DNA of 64,000 nt from Rhynchopus sp. YZ270_cl-10 (Eukaryota; Euglenozoa; Diplonemea; Diplonemida; Diplonemidae). Below are positions 17,915 to 28,662 of the stretch, piece by piece. The stretch spans positions 868,001-932,000 of the forward strand of contig OZ037835.1 of NCBI GenBank assembly GCA_964035575.1. The letters run 5' to 3'. Below the pieces are notes generated by a model, which was given only the letters and a program-made list of their open reading frames with translations, was not told the DNA's origin and did no database searches. The number at the start of each line of letters is the position of its first letter. Within the stretch, counting starts at the first letter, position 1. The translations under genes and the position numbers were made by a program.

Positions 17915-19909
17915 TTATTTCCCGTGCAATACAGGGGAGTTCGAGAACGACCATAGCATTTCCCTTGTCAACTTCATTGGACCTATAAGAAAAATAAGAG
18001 ACTGAGCAGGCCCTTTGAGGGTAGGCACCTCAAAGATGGAAGACTGCGTCGTTTCCCACCAAACCACTCCGCATCGCAAAGCCCTGCATACCTCCTTCGA
18101 CAGTGTCGACACACCCAACAGCCCTCCTGGCAGCACCACTGCACGCACGAAGGTCCCTGCCCTCTCTCGGTCCCCTTCTGGCAACTTCATCGACTCTCCT
18201 TCCACATATGGAACAGGAACGTCAGGCTGACCCTTGAAGACCGTCCACAGCGGCCGGATCTGCGCACTGAGGGGTTCCTCGGTGTCGCCCTTCACATCAA
18301 GATCTGGGATGTGCCAGGCACGGATGTGATCGGCATCAACCGAGATGAGGATGTTATCTGTAATAAATGTTAACGACAACACTGCGAGCACGTGGCTGTG
18401 GATCTCGGCGACTGTTGCGCCGGCCTCTGTTTCCCAGAATTTGATCCCTCCGATGTCGTCTGCCGAGACACAATGGCGCCCTGTGGAGGTCAACGCGACA
18501 GCTGTCGCAACGCTGTCGTGGAGCACCACATAGCTCTGCTTTCCATCGCGAAACACCCCGACCTCACCGGTGGACATACACGACTCGCCAGCTATGACGT
18601 ACAACTTCGCTGCGACACTCATATCCGATGCGTACACATCCAATGGAGGATCGTAGTCGCCACCATACGTCACCGACCCCGTCTTCTTCCGTTTGTTTGC
18701 ATCCCACGTTGTGATCCCCTCTGTGCTAGAGGAGTAGATGTACTGCCCATCTGCAGAGAAGCAGAGCTGTCGGTACGGCACCTCGGCGCAGTCTTCGTCT
18801 TTAAAGGTGTAGAGGGGGCGGGAGGTGCGGACGTCGATTACGCTGACGGAGAGGGTGATGGAGGCGAGCGCTTCGGACATATTCACTTTCTTGGGTTTTG
18901 GTAAGTTGATCGAAGAGTTGTGGCGCCGTGGCTTCAGGGCAGGCCCTTCCACACACGAGAATGCTGCCACCTTCTCGTCTGCGGAGATTGCAATGCTGTG
19001 TATCGCACGCGGAGAGCTTGCGATGCACCGTATCGTCAACGCCGTCACCTTCGCTGGTACGAGACGTGCCTGGACGATGCGTTGTGAGACAAACGCACTT
19101 AATGCTCTTCGCATGTCTTGGCAGGCGCCTTTTCCGTTCTTTTTGGTTTTGCTCCGTGGAGAAACGTTGGTGTTGTCGATCGACGCTCGTGGGCTCCTCT
19201 TTGTACAGTCCAAGAAAGGAACCCCCGGGGTAACCAGCGCTGTGTCTGAATCGGACGCAGGCAGCGCCGTTCCAGCAATCTTTTTGACAAAACGCTTGAC
19301 AATCGGGTCGTCCGCGCTCACATAACCATCCAAAAACTCCTGCAGCGTCGTCCTCGCAACAAACTCACGCTCCTCCCTCGACAACACCACAGTAAAGTTT
19401 CCGCCAAACTCTGTCGTAATCGTCACGACCGCATCCACATCATCGTCGTTGCTTTCCTCCACACTCCACGGTGGTGCGGGGCGTCTCACGCTCAAACCCC
19501 CTACCGCGATACCCCCAAAGTCCACAAGCTGCTCGCTCTCTCCCTTAAATGGTATTGGAGAGCTTCTCAGCTTTACACTATAAACCGGGTGGGTGTACTC
19601 AACGGTCGTAATAGCGTCAAATTTTTTGACAGTGCTTTTGACTGCAGCGAGCAGGGTATCTTCCAGGAGTAGTGGTGGTGGTGCCAGTAACGTCTGGGGG
19701 AGAGCAGCTGTGGCTGGCGCCCCTGCGGATTTTGGAGAGTGGAGCGGGAGGGCTTTCCCGTCCTTGCCCTTCGTGGTCGGGCTGCCAGGCTGCTGCTGCT
19801 GCTTCGAGTGCGAAGGGGCGGTTTTGTTTGCATTGTCGCGGTCGGTACCTTTCGAGTATTTCCCTTCGCGTGTTCCTTCCTCAGCCGTCTTGGACGCGCC
19901 GCACCCCAT
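17915..19909 (-). CDS. myristoylated WD40-repeat protein (664 aa as an open frame)
   Basis: The start at 19907-19909 gives MGCGASK, an N-myristoylation and possible palmitoylation motif closely like MGSGASK of the NLR-like proteins. Residues 8-90 are low-complexity and rich in Ser, Thr, Gln and Pro. A conserved-looking globular part follows, and then about six WD40 repeats with phrases such as SADGQYIYSSSTEGITTWD and SADDIGGIKFWETEAG. There is no NACHT or ART domain. The C-terminal end is uncertain. The open frame stops at 17915, but the last 28 residues look less blade-like, a pyrimidine-rich TTATTTTTCTTATAG lies in them, and a candidate exon sits at 17546-17686. A copy of the 3' end (about 17840-17945) recurs at 50070-50170. 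It is probably a membrane-tethered scaffold. Confidence 0.8.
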   Translation of the reverse strand: MGCGASKTAEEGTREGKYSKGTDRDNANKTAPSHSKQQQQPGSPTTKGKDGKALPLHSPKSAGAPATAALPQTLLAPPPLLLEDTLLAAVKSTVKKFDAITTVEYTHPVYSVKLRSSPIPFKGESEQLVDFGGIAVGGLSVRRPAPPWSVEESNDDDVDAVVTITTEFGGNFTVVLSREEREFVARTTLQEFLDGYVSADDPIVKRFVKKIAGTALPASDSDTALVTPGVPFLDCTKRSPRASIDNTNVSPRSKTKKNGKGACQDMRRALSAFVSQRIVQARLVPAKVTALTIRCIASSPRAIHSIAISADEKVAAFSCVEGPALKPRRHNSSINLPKPKKVNMSEALASITLSVSVIDVRTSRPLYTFKDEDCAEVPYRQLCFSADGQYIYSSSTEGITTWDANKRKKTGSVTYGGDYDPPLDVYASDMSVAAKLYVIAGESCMSTGEVGVFRDGKQSYVVLHDSVATAVALTSTGRHCVSADDIGGIKFWETEAGATVAEIHSHVLAVLSLTFITDNILISVDADHIRAWHIPDLDVKGDTEEPLSAQIRPLWTVFKGQPDVPVPYVEGESMKLPEGDRERAGTFVRAVVLPGGLLGVSTLSKEVCRALRCGVVWWETTQSSIFEVPTLKGPAQSLIFLIGPMKLTREMLWSFSNSPVLHGK

Positions 19910-20264
19910 AATAAAATGAGGCTAAAAAAAAAAGCTGACTGAACTATTTGGTGAAAACCAAATTTAAAAAAAAAATAATCAGAACCTCACTGAGGGAGGG
20001 GGAGGAGAGGAGGGGGGCAGAATGCTTCCGGAAAGACCCTCCCCCCTTCCCCTCCGACACCAACCCAACCGAAGCCTTCGGTTGCTTTATTGTTCCCTTC
20101 TCTCTGGATGTGCCTAGGGTGGGGATGATTGTGTAAAGGATATGGGTATGTGTACTGGGGCTGGTCAAATGGCGCTGTTGTGGGTGTGCGTTGTGTGTAG
20201 GGTGTGCGCTGTAGAGGGTAAGAGCCTGCAATTCGTGGAACACGAATTATACACATGACAATTT
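19910..20264. other. upstream spacer of the WD40 gene
   Basis: No gene seen. The first 60 bp are A-rich and presumably hold the 5' UTR. I find no recognisable promoter element. Confidence 0.35.
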
Positions 20265-20640
20265 TTGGCTTTGAAAATCAAGGCAGCGAAAGAAGAACTC
20301 CTGGCACGCACACTCAACACCAAAGCTGAAGTTGCCATTGTGGATATTCCGGACGAGCCGTTGTCGACAGCGATGATGTTAAAAAGCAGGGGGAAAGAAA
20401 AGGGCTGCAGCAAGCAAAAGCGGAGGCGGCGATTGCAAAAATGTATGCAATCGAGGATCCATTGTCATCCCTCGGATGAGGCAACCCAAAGGCTGGAAAA
20501 AGGGGAGACCATCAAGGGTAAGAGGTTGGTGGTCCTGCGGGGGTGCGGAATCGGGGAGCAAGGCAGCGAGTAAGATGGCGAAAATGGTGAAAACAGGTTC
20601 TGAAGAAAAAGGCGGGACTGCGACCAAGGCTCAGAAGGCA
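20265..20640 (+). pseudogene. decayed coding fragment, Lys/Ala/Glu-rich helical
   Basis: A plus-strand stretch reads KAAKEELLARTLNTKAEVAI and, in a shifted frame about 100 bp on, LQQAKAEAAIAKMYAIEDPL. The two halves look like the same kind of helical protein, and the frame change between them suggests a broken gene rather than an intron, since no good splice sites separate them. A third piece starting MAKMVKTGSEEKGG follows at 20574. I do not recognise the family. Confidence 0.35.
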
Positions 20641-22010
20641 GCTAAGGAGACGGCAGTTTTTCGAGGATTTAAAATTATTTCATATACTTTCTTTTCTAAA
20701 CGAAAAGAAGGTAAAGAGGGTGCGAAAAATGTACAAGAGGATTTAAAAAAAAAGAGGGGGAGGAAGGAGAGGGCACACCCTAACCTAAGCTGGTTGATAC
20801 ACTACTAAACTCTTTTTTGAAAACTTTTTTTTGCCATTCCTTTTTTAGGGAACAGGATGTACAGTCCCGGAAGCTTCAATTCAGATTCATATACTTTCAG
20901 TTCACAGAATTGAAAGTATTTGAGAGGGTCAACACAATCCACCCTTTCTTTGCTTCAAGAAAAAAATGGAGTCGGCGGGATTGAAAGAAGTTGCCCTCCT
21001 AAATGTGCAGACACACACAACTGGCAAAAGCAAAGGGATCGCCTTGTATCATTGAAATAGCATTGCTTTGACCAAATGGTACTACAATACAGGAATCATC
21101 CAGAACTGATCTTCTTTTCAAAATAACACCACACACAGCTCCTCTTAAAGAAGAATCGGAAGGTAAGAGTGTCGATGCAGGCGCATCCTACGGCATGACA
21201 CATTGTAGCATTCTTTCATATACTTTCTTTTCTAAACGAAAAGAAGGCAAAGAGGGTGCAAAAAGTGTATCATTGCAATAACATATTACCAAATAGTACT
21301 ACAATACTGCTTGGGAACAACTGATGCCAATACCACAATGCCCAACACATGGTCATTGTTTCTCTCTTTGCCCCATTCCACACACCTCTCATGCAGCACA
21401 CAGCCTCCTGGTATACCACGCTAGGAACTCATCCAAAACTGATTTTTTTTTTCTTCAAAATAACACCACACACAGCTCCCCTCAAAGAAGAATCGGAAGG
21501 TAAGAGTGTCGATGCAGGCACACCCTACGGCATGACACAATGATTTTCCAGGCTCTGATGAAAGCAGAAAAACCACCCTTGGCGATCAACAGAAAATATC
21601 TGTGAAAAGCGGCCCTATTGGGGTAAAGGGAGCGGATTTTTCTTTTAGAGGGTTGAACAAAACGGCAGCTTTGCAGTGTTTTGGATCACCTTAAATTATG
21701 TACCGACCCTCCCCCGTGAAATTGTCCCCCCAAAAACCGGTATTTTGCCCCCACGGATAAATTTCAAGGGGGTCGGAGGGACAACCTTTGCTCTCCCTTC
21801 TTCACATCAAAAGGCCACCCCCCTGCAGTACGAGATATTGTCCCCCCACACTTTTTCCCCCAGGGGGGACAATTTCAAGGGGGTCGGAGGGGGGGGGACA
21901 ATTACACGGGGGAGAGTCGATACATCCACAAAAAAATTGCTTCATATACTATCTATTCTACTGAATAGAAGGTATATGCCAAAAAAAGAAGAACTAATGG
22001 TGTGGCGCCT
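20641..22010 (+). repeat. repeat-rich spacer with hairpin motif family
   Basis: No gene seen. TTCATATACTTTCTTTTCT followed by a complementary AAAAGAAGG arm occurs near 20683 and 21216, with diverged forms near 20885, 21941 and 23772. A 105-bp stretch at about 21100-21204 recurs at 21430-21543 (shared AACACCACACACAGCTCC and GGTAAGAGTGTCGATGCAGG). 21715-21905 has repeated CCGACCCCC/GGGGGTCGGAGGG motifs in both orientations. Confidence 0.55.
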
Positions 22011-22910
22011 TAACCGATTCCCCGTGTTTCTACCGTGTTTCTACCAGTTGTCGCTCCGTAAAGGGGGGTTCCAGATGTTGGAAAAATTTCGTTTTTTTCG
22101 CTGGTGAGCTTTTAAACGCCGGCATTTGCATTTCCGGAATCCGTCCGGCCAGTGGTGGGGTCAATTTGCAGAAATGGACAAGTTCTCGTTTTTGGTCAAT
22201 TTTTCGCAGTGCACAGTATACACAGTATACACAGTATACACAGTATACACAGTACACACAGTATACACAGTATACACAGTATACACAGTATACACAGTAT
22301 ACACAGTATACACAGTATACACAGTATACACAGTATACACAGTATACACAGTATACACAGTATACACAGTATACACAGTATACACAGTATACACAGTATA
22401 CACAGTATACACAGTATACACAGTATACACAGTATACACAGTATACACAGTATACACAGTATACACAGTATACACAGTATACACAGTATACACAGTATAC
22501 ACAGTATACACAGTATACACAGTATACACAGTATACACAGTATACACAGTATACACAGTATACACAGTATACACAGTATACACAGTATACACAGTATACA
22601 CAGTATACACAGTATACACAGTATACACAGTATACACAGTATACACAGTATACACAGTATACACAGTATACACAGTATACACAGTATACACAGGGGATTG
22701 GGAGTACAGTACAGTTGCGTGGTCGAAAACCACTTTTTTTGTCAGTTCCGTGACATCCCAGCCAGTTCCGGCTCCGGTCTGTCAAATATGTGCCTCTGTA
22801 TGCCTACAACATAGAGAAGCCCCCTGGTAAAAAAACAAAAAACAAATTTCCAAAAAAGGGAACCCCCAACCGATTCCCCGTGTTTCTACCGTGTTTCTAC
22901 CGGTTTACCC
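22011..22910. mobile_element. satellite-bearing repeat element, copy A
   Basis: The left part (GCTTTTAAACGCCGGCATTTGC through GAAATGGACAAGTTCTCG) and the right part (GTCGAAAACCACTTTTTTTG through ACATAGAGAAGCC) match the flanks of the array at 31000-31528. Here they enclose a 9-bp satellite. AACCGATTCCCCGTGTTTCT occurs on both sides, at about 22012 and 22869, as a possible direct terminal repeat. No gene is present. Confidence 0.65.
22212..22692 (+). repeat. 9-bp satellite (ACAGTATAC)n, about 53 units
   Basis: Nearly perfect head-to-tail array with one variant unit near 22250. The unit has no stop in any frame, so long artefactual open frames (TVY, HSI, TQY repeats) occur on both strands. Confidence 0.95.
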
Positions 22911-23847
22911 CCCCAGTAACCGCTGCCACACCAACTAAAAAAAAAAAGAGAAGTAGAAAGTGCAAACGCCTAATAAAACGGACGCAGACACCTTGGGAGA
23001 AAGGGAAAAAAAACCCCCCCATATACCAACCCCACTGATACACACCTTTTTGAGAAATACAAGACAACCTTCAAAAACTCTCTTTTTTTTACTTATTTTG
23101 GGTTTTTTGGTTGAGTACGCAACCAATGTCGGTTCTGTGGAATCACTGAACGCTATTTCAAAGAATATTTGGCGTAAAAAAAAGGGGACGCCAAAGAAAA
23201 ATCAAATTCCACAAAATCCTCCAAACACATTTGGACGACTGTCGTTTTCTCCTTCCACACATAAAAACCTTTTTTGGAGGGGAGGTGGGAACATACAATT
23301 TAAACACAAAATACTGATTACTCTTTACCTTACAGAACCCCGCACACCCCTTCCTCCCCTCCCCAAAAAAATACAAAACTCCAACCCGACCCATTTTATT
23401 TCATTCTTTCCTTTGCGATACTGTACATTTAAAATAGTAAAACGGAAACACTTCACAAAAAAAACCCCCCTTGGGAGGGTTGTGGAAAACACATACATCT
23501 CTACCTATTGTAGGTGAGGATGGTGGTTCCTCTACAGCGCGACTTCGTTCTCAGAACTACATTGTGTGTTTTCAAAAAAAAAAAAAAAAATGCTTTTGCC
23601 TCGTTGACTAGGGACAACAAAATCTTAAAGTACACACTCCGTTGATTCCAAAAAACAGGGGGTGGAGGAAAAAAAATCGCGAATAGAAAAATGGGGGAGA
23701 TATTGAAAAGTTGGAACGCTTCCCTCACCCAGATCACACCTATTTCCCCTCTGATGAAGGAATAACAATTATTTCATATACATTCTTCTGAACCCTTTAC
23801 GGACCGGAGCCATTACAGTGGCTCGGTTAATCCCGCAAAAATATTAA
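22911..23847. other. gene-poor spacer
   Basis: No gene recognised. 23472-23565 is a diverged copy of 15957-16047. A hairpin GAGCCATTACAGTGGCTC lies at about 23812-23829, just outside the next element, and a similar hairpin lies just inside that element's right end. Confidence 0.45.
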
Positions 23848-25448
23848 CCCTATACCTCCCAAGCCGTTTTTTCAAGCCACTTTTGGGTTTTGGTTTTTGG
23901 GGCTCTCCAACCGGTAAGGGGACCCCAGATGCAAATTTTTGATCGTACCTGGTCGCAATTGAAAGATTTTGAACACGGCTTTCAATTCCATTTTTTTAAG
24001 TTTTTTTTCGAAAAAAAATGCTATCCCCAAAATGAGGGAAGCATAAAATCCATATTTTGGTTTTTGACTAATTCGGCCGGCCGAGGAAACCCCCGTAAAT
24101 TATTATTGTCCGAAAATGGCGTTATTTGAAAGATTGATCACAAAATCTTTTCAAAGAAAAAAAAATCGAGCAAAAAGTCCTAGTAGAACCCAACTTACAT
24201 GAGTGCAGCTCTGTTAGCAGCCATGTCTAAAACTGATTTCCTTAACGATTTACACTGAAACATGTCTAAAAACGTAAAAAATGGGCGATTTTTCACAATT
24301 TGGGCATCTCCTGAGGTCGAAAGCCCCCAGAATGGGTCGGAACGGCCCTGTGACCCGAAAATCCATGAAAAAAGCACCCCGAAATACGAAAAAACAGTGA
24401 AAATTCGGCTTACTGTGTGCTCTGCATAGGTCGTGTGTGTGGGGTGTTTTTGTGGTTTTTGTGGCAACTCGCCCCAGCATCCAAATGGCAAACAGATGCA
24501 CAAAGGTTTTCGATTGTTGCTTATTTTAAAAGATTTGAGTCAAATAGTTTCCCTATAAACCAAAAGATTTTTACGAAAACAAGCAGAACCATTATCAGAT
24601 CATGATGACCCCTAGTCATAACCATGTCCTTCGGGTCGAAGGGGTGCCTCTTGGGTGGGTAGCAGTTCACAGATCCAAAGTGCAATCAGATGCGTAAAAG
24701 TTTTCAATTTTTGTTTCTTTTGAAAGATTCGTGTCAAAATCTTTGAAATATATAAAAATATTTTACCGAAAACGAGTAGAACCTCATACAGAGCATGGGG
24801 TGTCATTGAGGAACCAGAATAGGGGGTGCCCGTCCAAAGGGCCGTGAAAAGTGGTACTACTCCCCCCAGCATCGAAAGTAATATCGGATGCATAAAAGTT
24901 TTCGATTTTTGCTTCTTTTGAAAGATCGGTGCAAATTCTTTCAACATAAAAAAAGTGTTTTTACGAAAATGAGTAGAACCTATGTCAGAGCACGTTGCCT
25001 TACAGATTTTAGAATATGGGGGGGTCACAGGGGTGCTCACACCCCCACCCCGCCTCCCCCCAGCATCGAAAGTAATATGCGATGCATAAAAATTTTCGAT
25101 TCTTGCTTCTTTTGAAAGATCGGCGAAAAATCTTTCGAAATATATAAAAAATTGTGTTCACGAAAATGGGTAGAACCCGACTGAGGGCTTGGCGGCATTG
25201 GGTATCGCGAAAGGTACATATTGGGGGTGTGGGTGAAAAAACGTCACTTTTGGTGAAAGTAGCACCCCAGCCCCCAGCACCGAAAGTAATACCAGATGCA
25301 TGAAAGTTTTCGACTCTTGCTTCTTTTGAAAGATCGGTGCAAATTCTTTCCACATAAAAAAAAATGTTTTTACAAAAATGAGTTGAACCTGTCTAATAGC
25401 ATGGCGTCATTTCGAAAGCCATTAAAGTGGCTCTTGGGGCGTATAGGG
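23848..25448. mobile_element. piggyBac-like non-autonomous element, 1.6 kb
   Basis: The element is bracketed by TTAA at 23844-23847 and 25449-25452. The inverted ends CCCTATACCTCCCAAG and CCCTATACGCCCCAAG match at 14 of 16 positions. TTAA target sites with ends starting CCC are the hallmark of piggyBac elements. No transposase is present. More than half the interior is a tandem array of about 200-bp units. Confidence 0.65.
24476..25405 (+). repeat. tandem array, five units of about 200 bp
   Basis: Units begin near 24476, 24672, 24873, 25067 and 25277. Each holds GATGCATAAAAGTTTTCGAT or a close variant, then TTGCTTCTTTTGAAAGATCG, then ACGAAAATGAGTAGAACC. The units are diverged, so the array is not recent. 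Confidence 0.75.
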
Positions 25449-25452
25449 TTAA

Positions 25453-25959
25453 TGAAATAAAAAAGAATGCGAAGAGGGTGCAAAAAATGTACCCTTGCTG
25501 CAGGAATAACAAAATACTTAAGCAAAAAAAAAAATTCGAGGGTCTAGGTATGGAGAGCGAGCACCTTAGAAGCGTCGTAGGCAACCCGTGTTTTTTGTGT
25601 ATAAATAGTACCCGGTCAAAATGCCGGTCAAAATGGGGTGCCGGTCAAATTACATACCCTATTTTGACCGGGTACTATTTGTACACAAAAATACCCGATT
25701 TTTTCGGGAATTTTTGACAACACACTGGTTGAGTTACCGGTCAGAACCGGTCAAATTACATACCCCCCATAAAGAAAACACTTTTTCGTTTATCGCACCG
25801 CAAAAGGTTTGTGTTTTTCACTGATGAATGTGAGTGATGTTAGTGGAAAACCAATACGCTAAAGCGGGCACGCACCATCCGTCGTTTTCCATTTCTATTC
25901 GTCAATGCTTGATAACACAAAAAAAAAAAAAACTGCCCCCTTCCCTTCCCTTTCCCCTT
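25453..25959. other. spacer downstream of the small membrane-protein gene
   Basis: Contains the snapback element and CCGGTCAAAT repeats. It probably includes the 3' UTR of the next gene. No coding sequence recognised. Confidence 0.4.
25603..25680. mobile_element. 78-bp snapback element
   Basis: Perfect 20-bp inverted ends AAATAGTACCCGGTCAAAAT, extending outward with one mismatch through GTGTA/TACAC. The interior repeats CCGGTCAAA twice, and that motif recurs outside at 25738-25760. No gene. Confidence 0.7.
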
Positions 25960-26262
25960 TTATTGATCAACGTCTTTCTTGCCTTCTTCGATGACTTCTA
26001 ATTCGTCTGGTGAGGTGGATTTGTCAGTTTCCGCATCGACAGTGGTTGCTCTGCACGCAAAGTACAACGCAAAGAACACACAGCAGATGAACACCATCAC
26101 CGCGACCACGATAATGACCTCTTCGTCCTTCAGGTTGTCGTCGTTGGTGTCCGTGGTGTTGGTCGTGTTTGCATCATCCGCATCTTCTGCCGCATGCACG
26201 GTCAACGTGCTGCATAGCAACGCAATGTATAAAGCAGTCGCAAACCCCCATAATTGTTGCAT
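25960..26262 (-). CDS. small type I membrane protein, 100 aa
   Basis: The ATG at 26260-26262 starts a short protein with a signal peptide (about 1-24, hydrophobic LWGFATALYIALLCSTLTV then HA/A). A short acidic luminal segment follows with two overlapping N-glycosylation sequons (NTTNTT, 32-37). Then come one membrane span (about 49-70, VIIVVAVMVFICCVFFALYF) and an acidic cytoplasmic tail of 30 residues. It ends in TAA. There is no similarity I can name. The clean order of signal peptide, sequons, span and tail makes a real gene likely despite the short length. It could be a surface or endomembrane adaptor. Confidence 0.7.
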   Translation of the reverse strand: MQQLWGFATALYIALLCSTLTVHAAEDADDANTTNTTDTNDDNLKDEEVIIVVAVMVFICCVFFALYFACRATTVDAETDKSTSPDELEVIEEGKKDVDQ

Positions 26263-27819
26263 AGTGTGTGTGTAGCTCTGAATAGAATAAGTTTATGTGG
26301 TTAAAACCATTTCGGGAAGTACACCGTGGACCAATCAAACTGAAGTTGTTGATGCAGGCATGATCCACGTATGATGCCAGACATCCGTCTAGGTTTGAAT
26401 AGATGTAGTACATTAAGCCCAAAAATCCGTTCTCTGCGTTTAGAACAAAAACTTCTCCTTGAAAAAAGGAAGAAGCAAAATAAGCGGCCGACCAAATGCG
26501 TGAGTTTATATGGTTGAACCCCTTTCGAGAAGTACACCGTAGATCGATCAAATGTTGGGCCAGGCTTTGAGCTTGGTCATAACGAGGTCGGAGTAGGTGG
26601 TAGATGTATTGGTGGTTGTACTGCAGGAATATGAGATTTTTAAAAGGGAGGAGATGAACGGCATGGCCTTGGACAGGAGGCTGGGTGACATTGGGAAAAT
26701 GTGAAAAATTCGCGTCGCCGAAAAATTCCTGCAAAAGCTTCCGTGCACCATGAAGCAAGCTTCTGGGTATGTGCACAGTGCCAGCTATTTTAAAGGATAA
26801 AAGAAAAAAGAAATTTTCTCGAGATGCGCTTTGCTTTGTTGCTGAAAGGACTGCGAAAATGGGGGGGGAAATAGGGGATTTTTCTTTGGTGAATAAAAAC
26901 AATTTGACTTGAAATACAAAAGCCCTCTGAAACAGGTGTAACTTGGTACATGCCCGGTGCACCGTGGGTGGACCCCCTACCATACAGTCTTACAATTCAT
27001 TTGGAAGCTAATATAGACAAAACAGATCTGCAGCGGTACAATGGTGCGAATGCTTTGTAAAAAGCATTGCGAGGCAAACGTGCCACTCACCCCCCTTCTT
27101 GTAGTTGTCTTGATGCATTGACGCTTCCCACAAAGTATCGCGAGGCAGCACCAGTGGCACTGCAAAAGCCATGCAACAGAACACTACACAAAAGCGAATG
27201 ACTGACAACAAAATGAGGGGACACCCCACCCCCATGCACACCCCCAGCAAAAAAACTCTAAAAAATTCTCCCAAAAAACTAAAAACCACCCAGAAAACCC
27301 CTGGCATAATTCTTGAACGCAAAATAACCGGAACTTTTGGCCAAATTTTCGGAACTTGGAACAGTGTTACGGCCCAGTATTTTTTGGTTGACGGTATGTA
27401 AAGAAAAGTTTATAAGATGATCCTAAGCCTCTCGTGCTTAGTCACCTTATCATATTCGTTATCGCACAGCTTCAGCTGCGCTGGCTTCTACAAGTTTGTT
27501 GTCAGGGAAGATGTCATTTCCCCAGCTGGAGTTCGTGATTTTGGCACGTACGATGACGTGTAAAAGCCAGGCAACACAACGCTGCGCAAAATCGAATGAC
27601 TGACACAAAATGAGGGGAGAGGAACCTGCAGAACAAACCCAACCTCGTTAGAAGTAGGGTGGCACGACACAAAAAAAAATTAAGTAACAAATGCCATAAT
27701 ATGCATAAGAACTTACGACAAAAAAAAAATCCCAAAAAAAAAAAATAGTTGTCGTCTTATCGTCGTATCACGAGTAAGATCTTACTCATGTGCATATTTT
27801 TTTTTTTTTTTTTTTTACT
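26263..27819. other. spacer with short duplications
   Basis: No convincing gene. A 50-bp stretch at 26289-26340 recurs at 26508-26555 (shared GAAGTACACCGT). A 60-bp stretch at 27167-27228 recurs at 27561-27620 (shared CGAATGACTGAC and AAAATGAGGGGA). 26954-27005 resembles the GGTGCACCGTCGGTGGACCC block found beside ankyrin genes 7, 9 and 10. Confidence 0.45.
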
Positions 27820-27873
27820 AGTAATTTCAGGGCCTTCAACCATCGACAAAGTCTGTCCACAGTTTTGTCGAAG

Positions 27874-28471
27874 TAAAAAAAAAAAAAAAAAAAACTGACC
27901 TCCCCGAGCCCGCGCGCGCTTCGCGCGCGCGGGTGTAGCAAATCACAGGGAGAAGCTCTCAGGGGTTTATACAGGTTTTGGTCATTTTTGAAAACTCGGT
28001 CAGCCAAAAAAATCCGCCTGTCCCACACACGTGTGTTTCAACACAAGCAGCATTGGTAGCTTTGTAGCCACTGGTGATCCACAAGCCGTAGTGGGTATCA
28101 CACCTGTCGTATCAGTAAGCTCAGTACATTTATAACAACAAAGGTCCCTGGCGAAGCCACGGTACGCAACATTTCAAATATTGCGCATACCATGGCGCTT
28201 TATTTACAGCCAAACTATGTCATGGGAAGGGTGGGATGCCTGCTTGCGCCGCAGGCGCACGGTACGCTACTTTTGTCTGGCTCACTCCTCGTTGGTTTCT
28301 ACGAGCTCTGTCCAAATGGTCACAGTGGATCACAGGAGAATGTTAAAGTTAAAACCCTGAACCGAGTTTCTCCCGTGGACTACCCTGCAACTCGGTCAGA
28401 AATAAAAGGATTTTGCCAAAATCCCATATTTTTTTTAGATTTGTCGAACTTCGACAAAAAAAAAAACCAAA
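27874..28471 (+). mobile_element. insertion of the GGTACGC repeat family inside the hAT-like element
   Basis: The copy of TTGTCGAAGT ending at about 27873 recurs at about 28480, as a target duplication of 9-10 bp would. The stretch between starts and ends in A-rich runs. It holds the GC hairpin at 27908-27933 and the GGCGAAGCCACGGTACGC block at about 28151-28275. The same blocks occur in the same order at 56170-56500. The A-rich right end and duplicated target could fit retroposition; the class is unsure. Confidence 0.5.
27908..27933. repeat. GC-only hairpin with TTCG loop
   Basis: CCCGCGCGCG, then CTTCG, then the complementary arm. A close relative with CCCGGGCGCG arms is at 56174-56198, and a weaker one is near 61370. 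They would be very stable as RNA or DNA hairpins. Confidence 0.75.
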
Positions 28472-28662
28472 AAAAAAAAGTTGTCGAAGTTACTGGGGGG
28501 GAGCTAATACAAGTACCGGGTACTTGTATTGAGCGGGTAAAACTAATAGATCCGGGTTTTTCAAAAATAAAAAAGGTGATGGGGGTACTTGTATTAAAAA
28601 CTTTTTCCCTGTACATTTTGTATGGGGGGAAAATAATTTTTTTTGTATGGGACAACGCCTTA

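Noticed and set aside
22030-22830. Open frames of 190-251 codons made of TVY, HSI, TQY or VYC repeats
   Set aside because: The 9-bp satellite has no stop in any frame, so these are artefacts. The same holds for the frames over 30781-31682.
24476-25405. CRISPR-like array
   Set aside because: The units are long and diverged without unique spacers, and lie inside a TTAA-flanked element in a eukaryotic context.
26174-26983. 269-codon minus-strand open frame overlapping the small membrane-protein gene
   Set aside because: It overlaps a better-supported gene in another frame, contains a duplicated non-coding stretch and has no domain.
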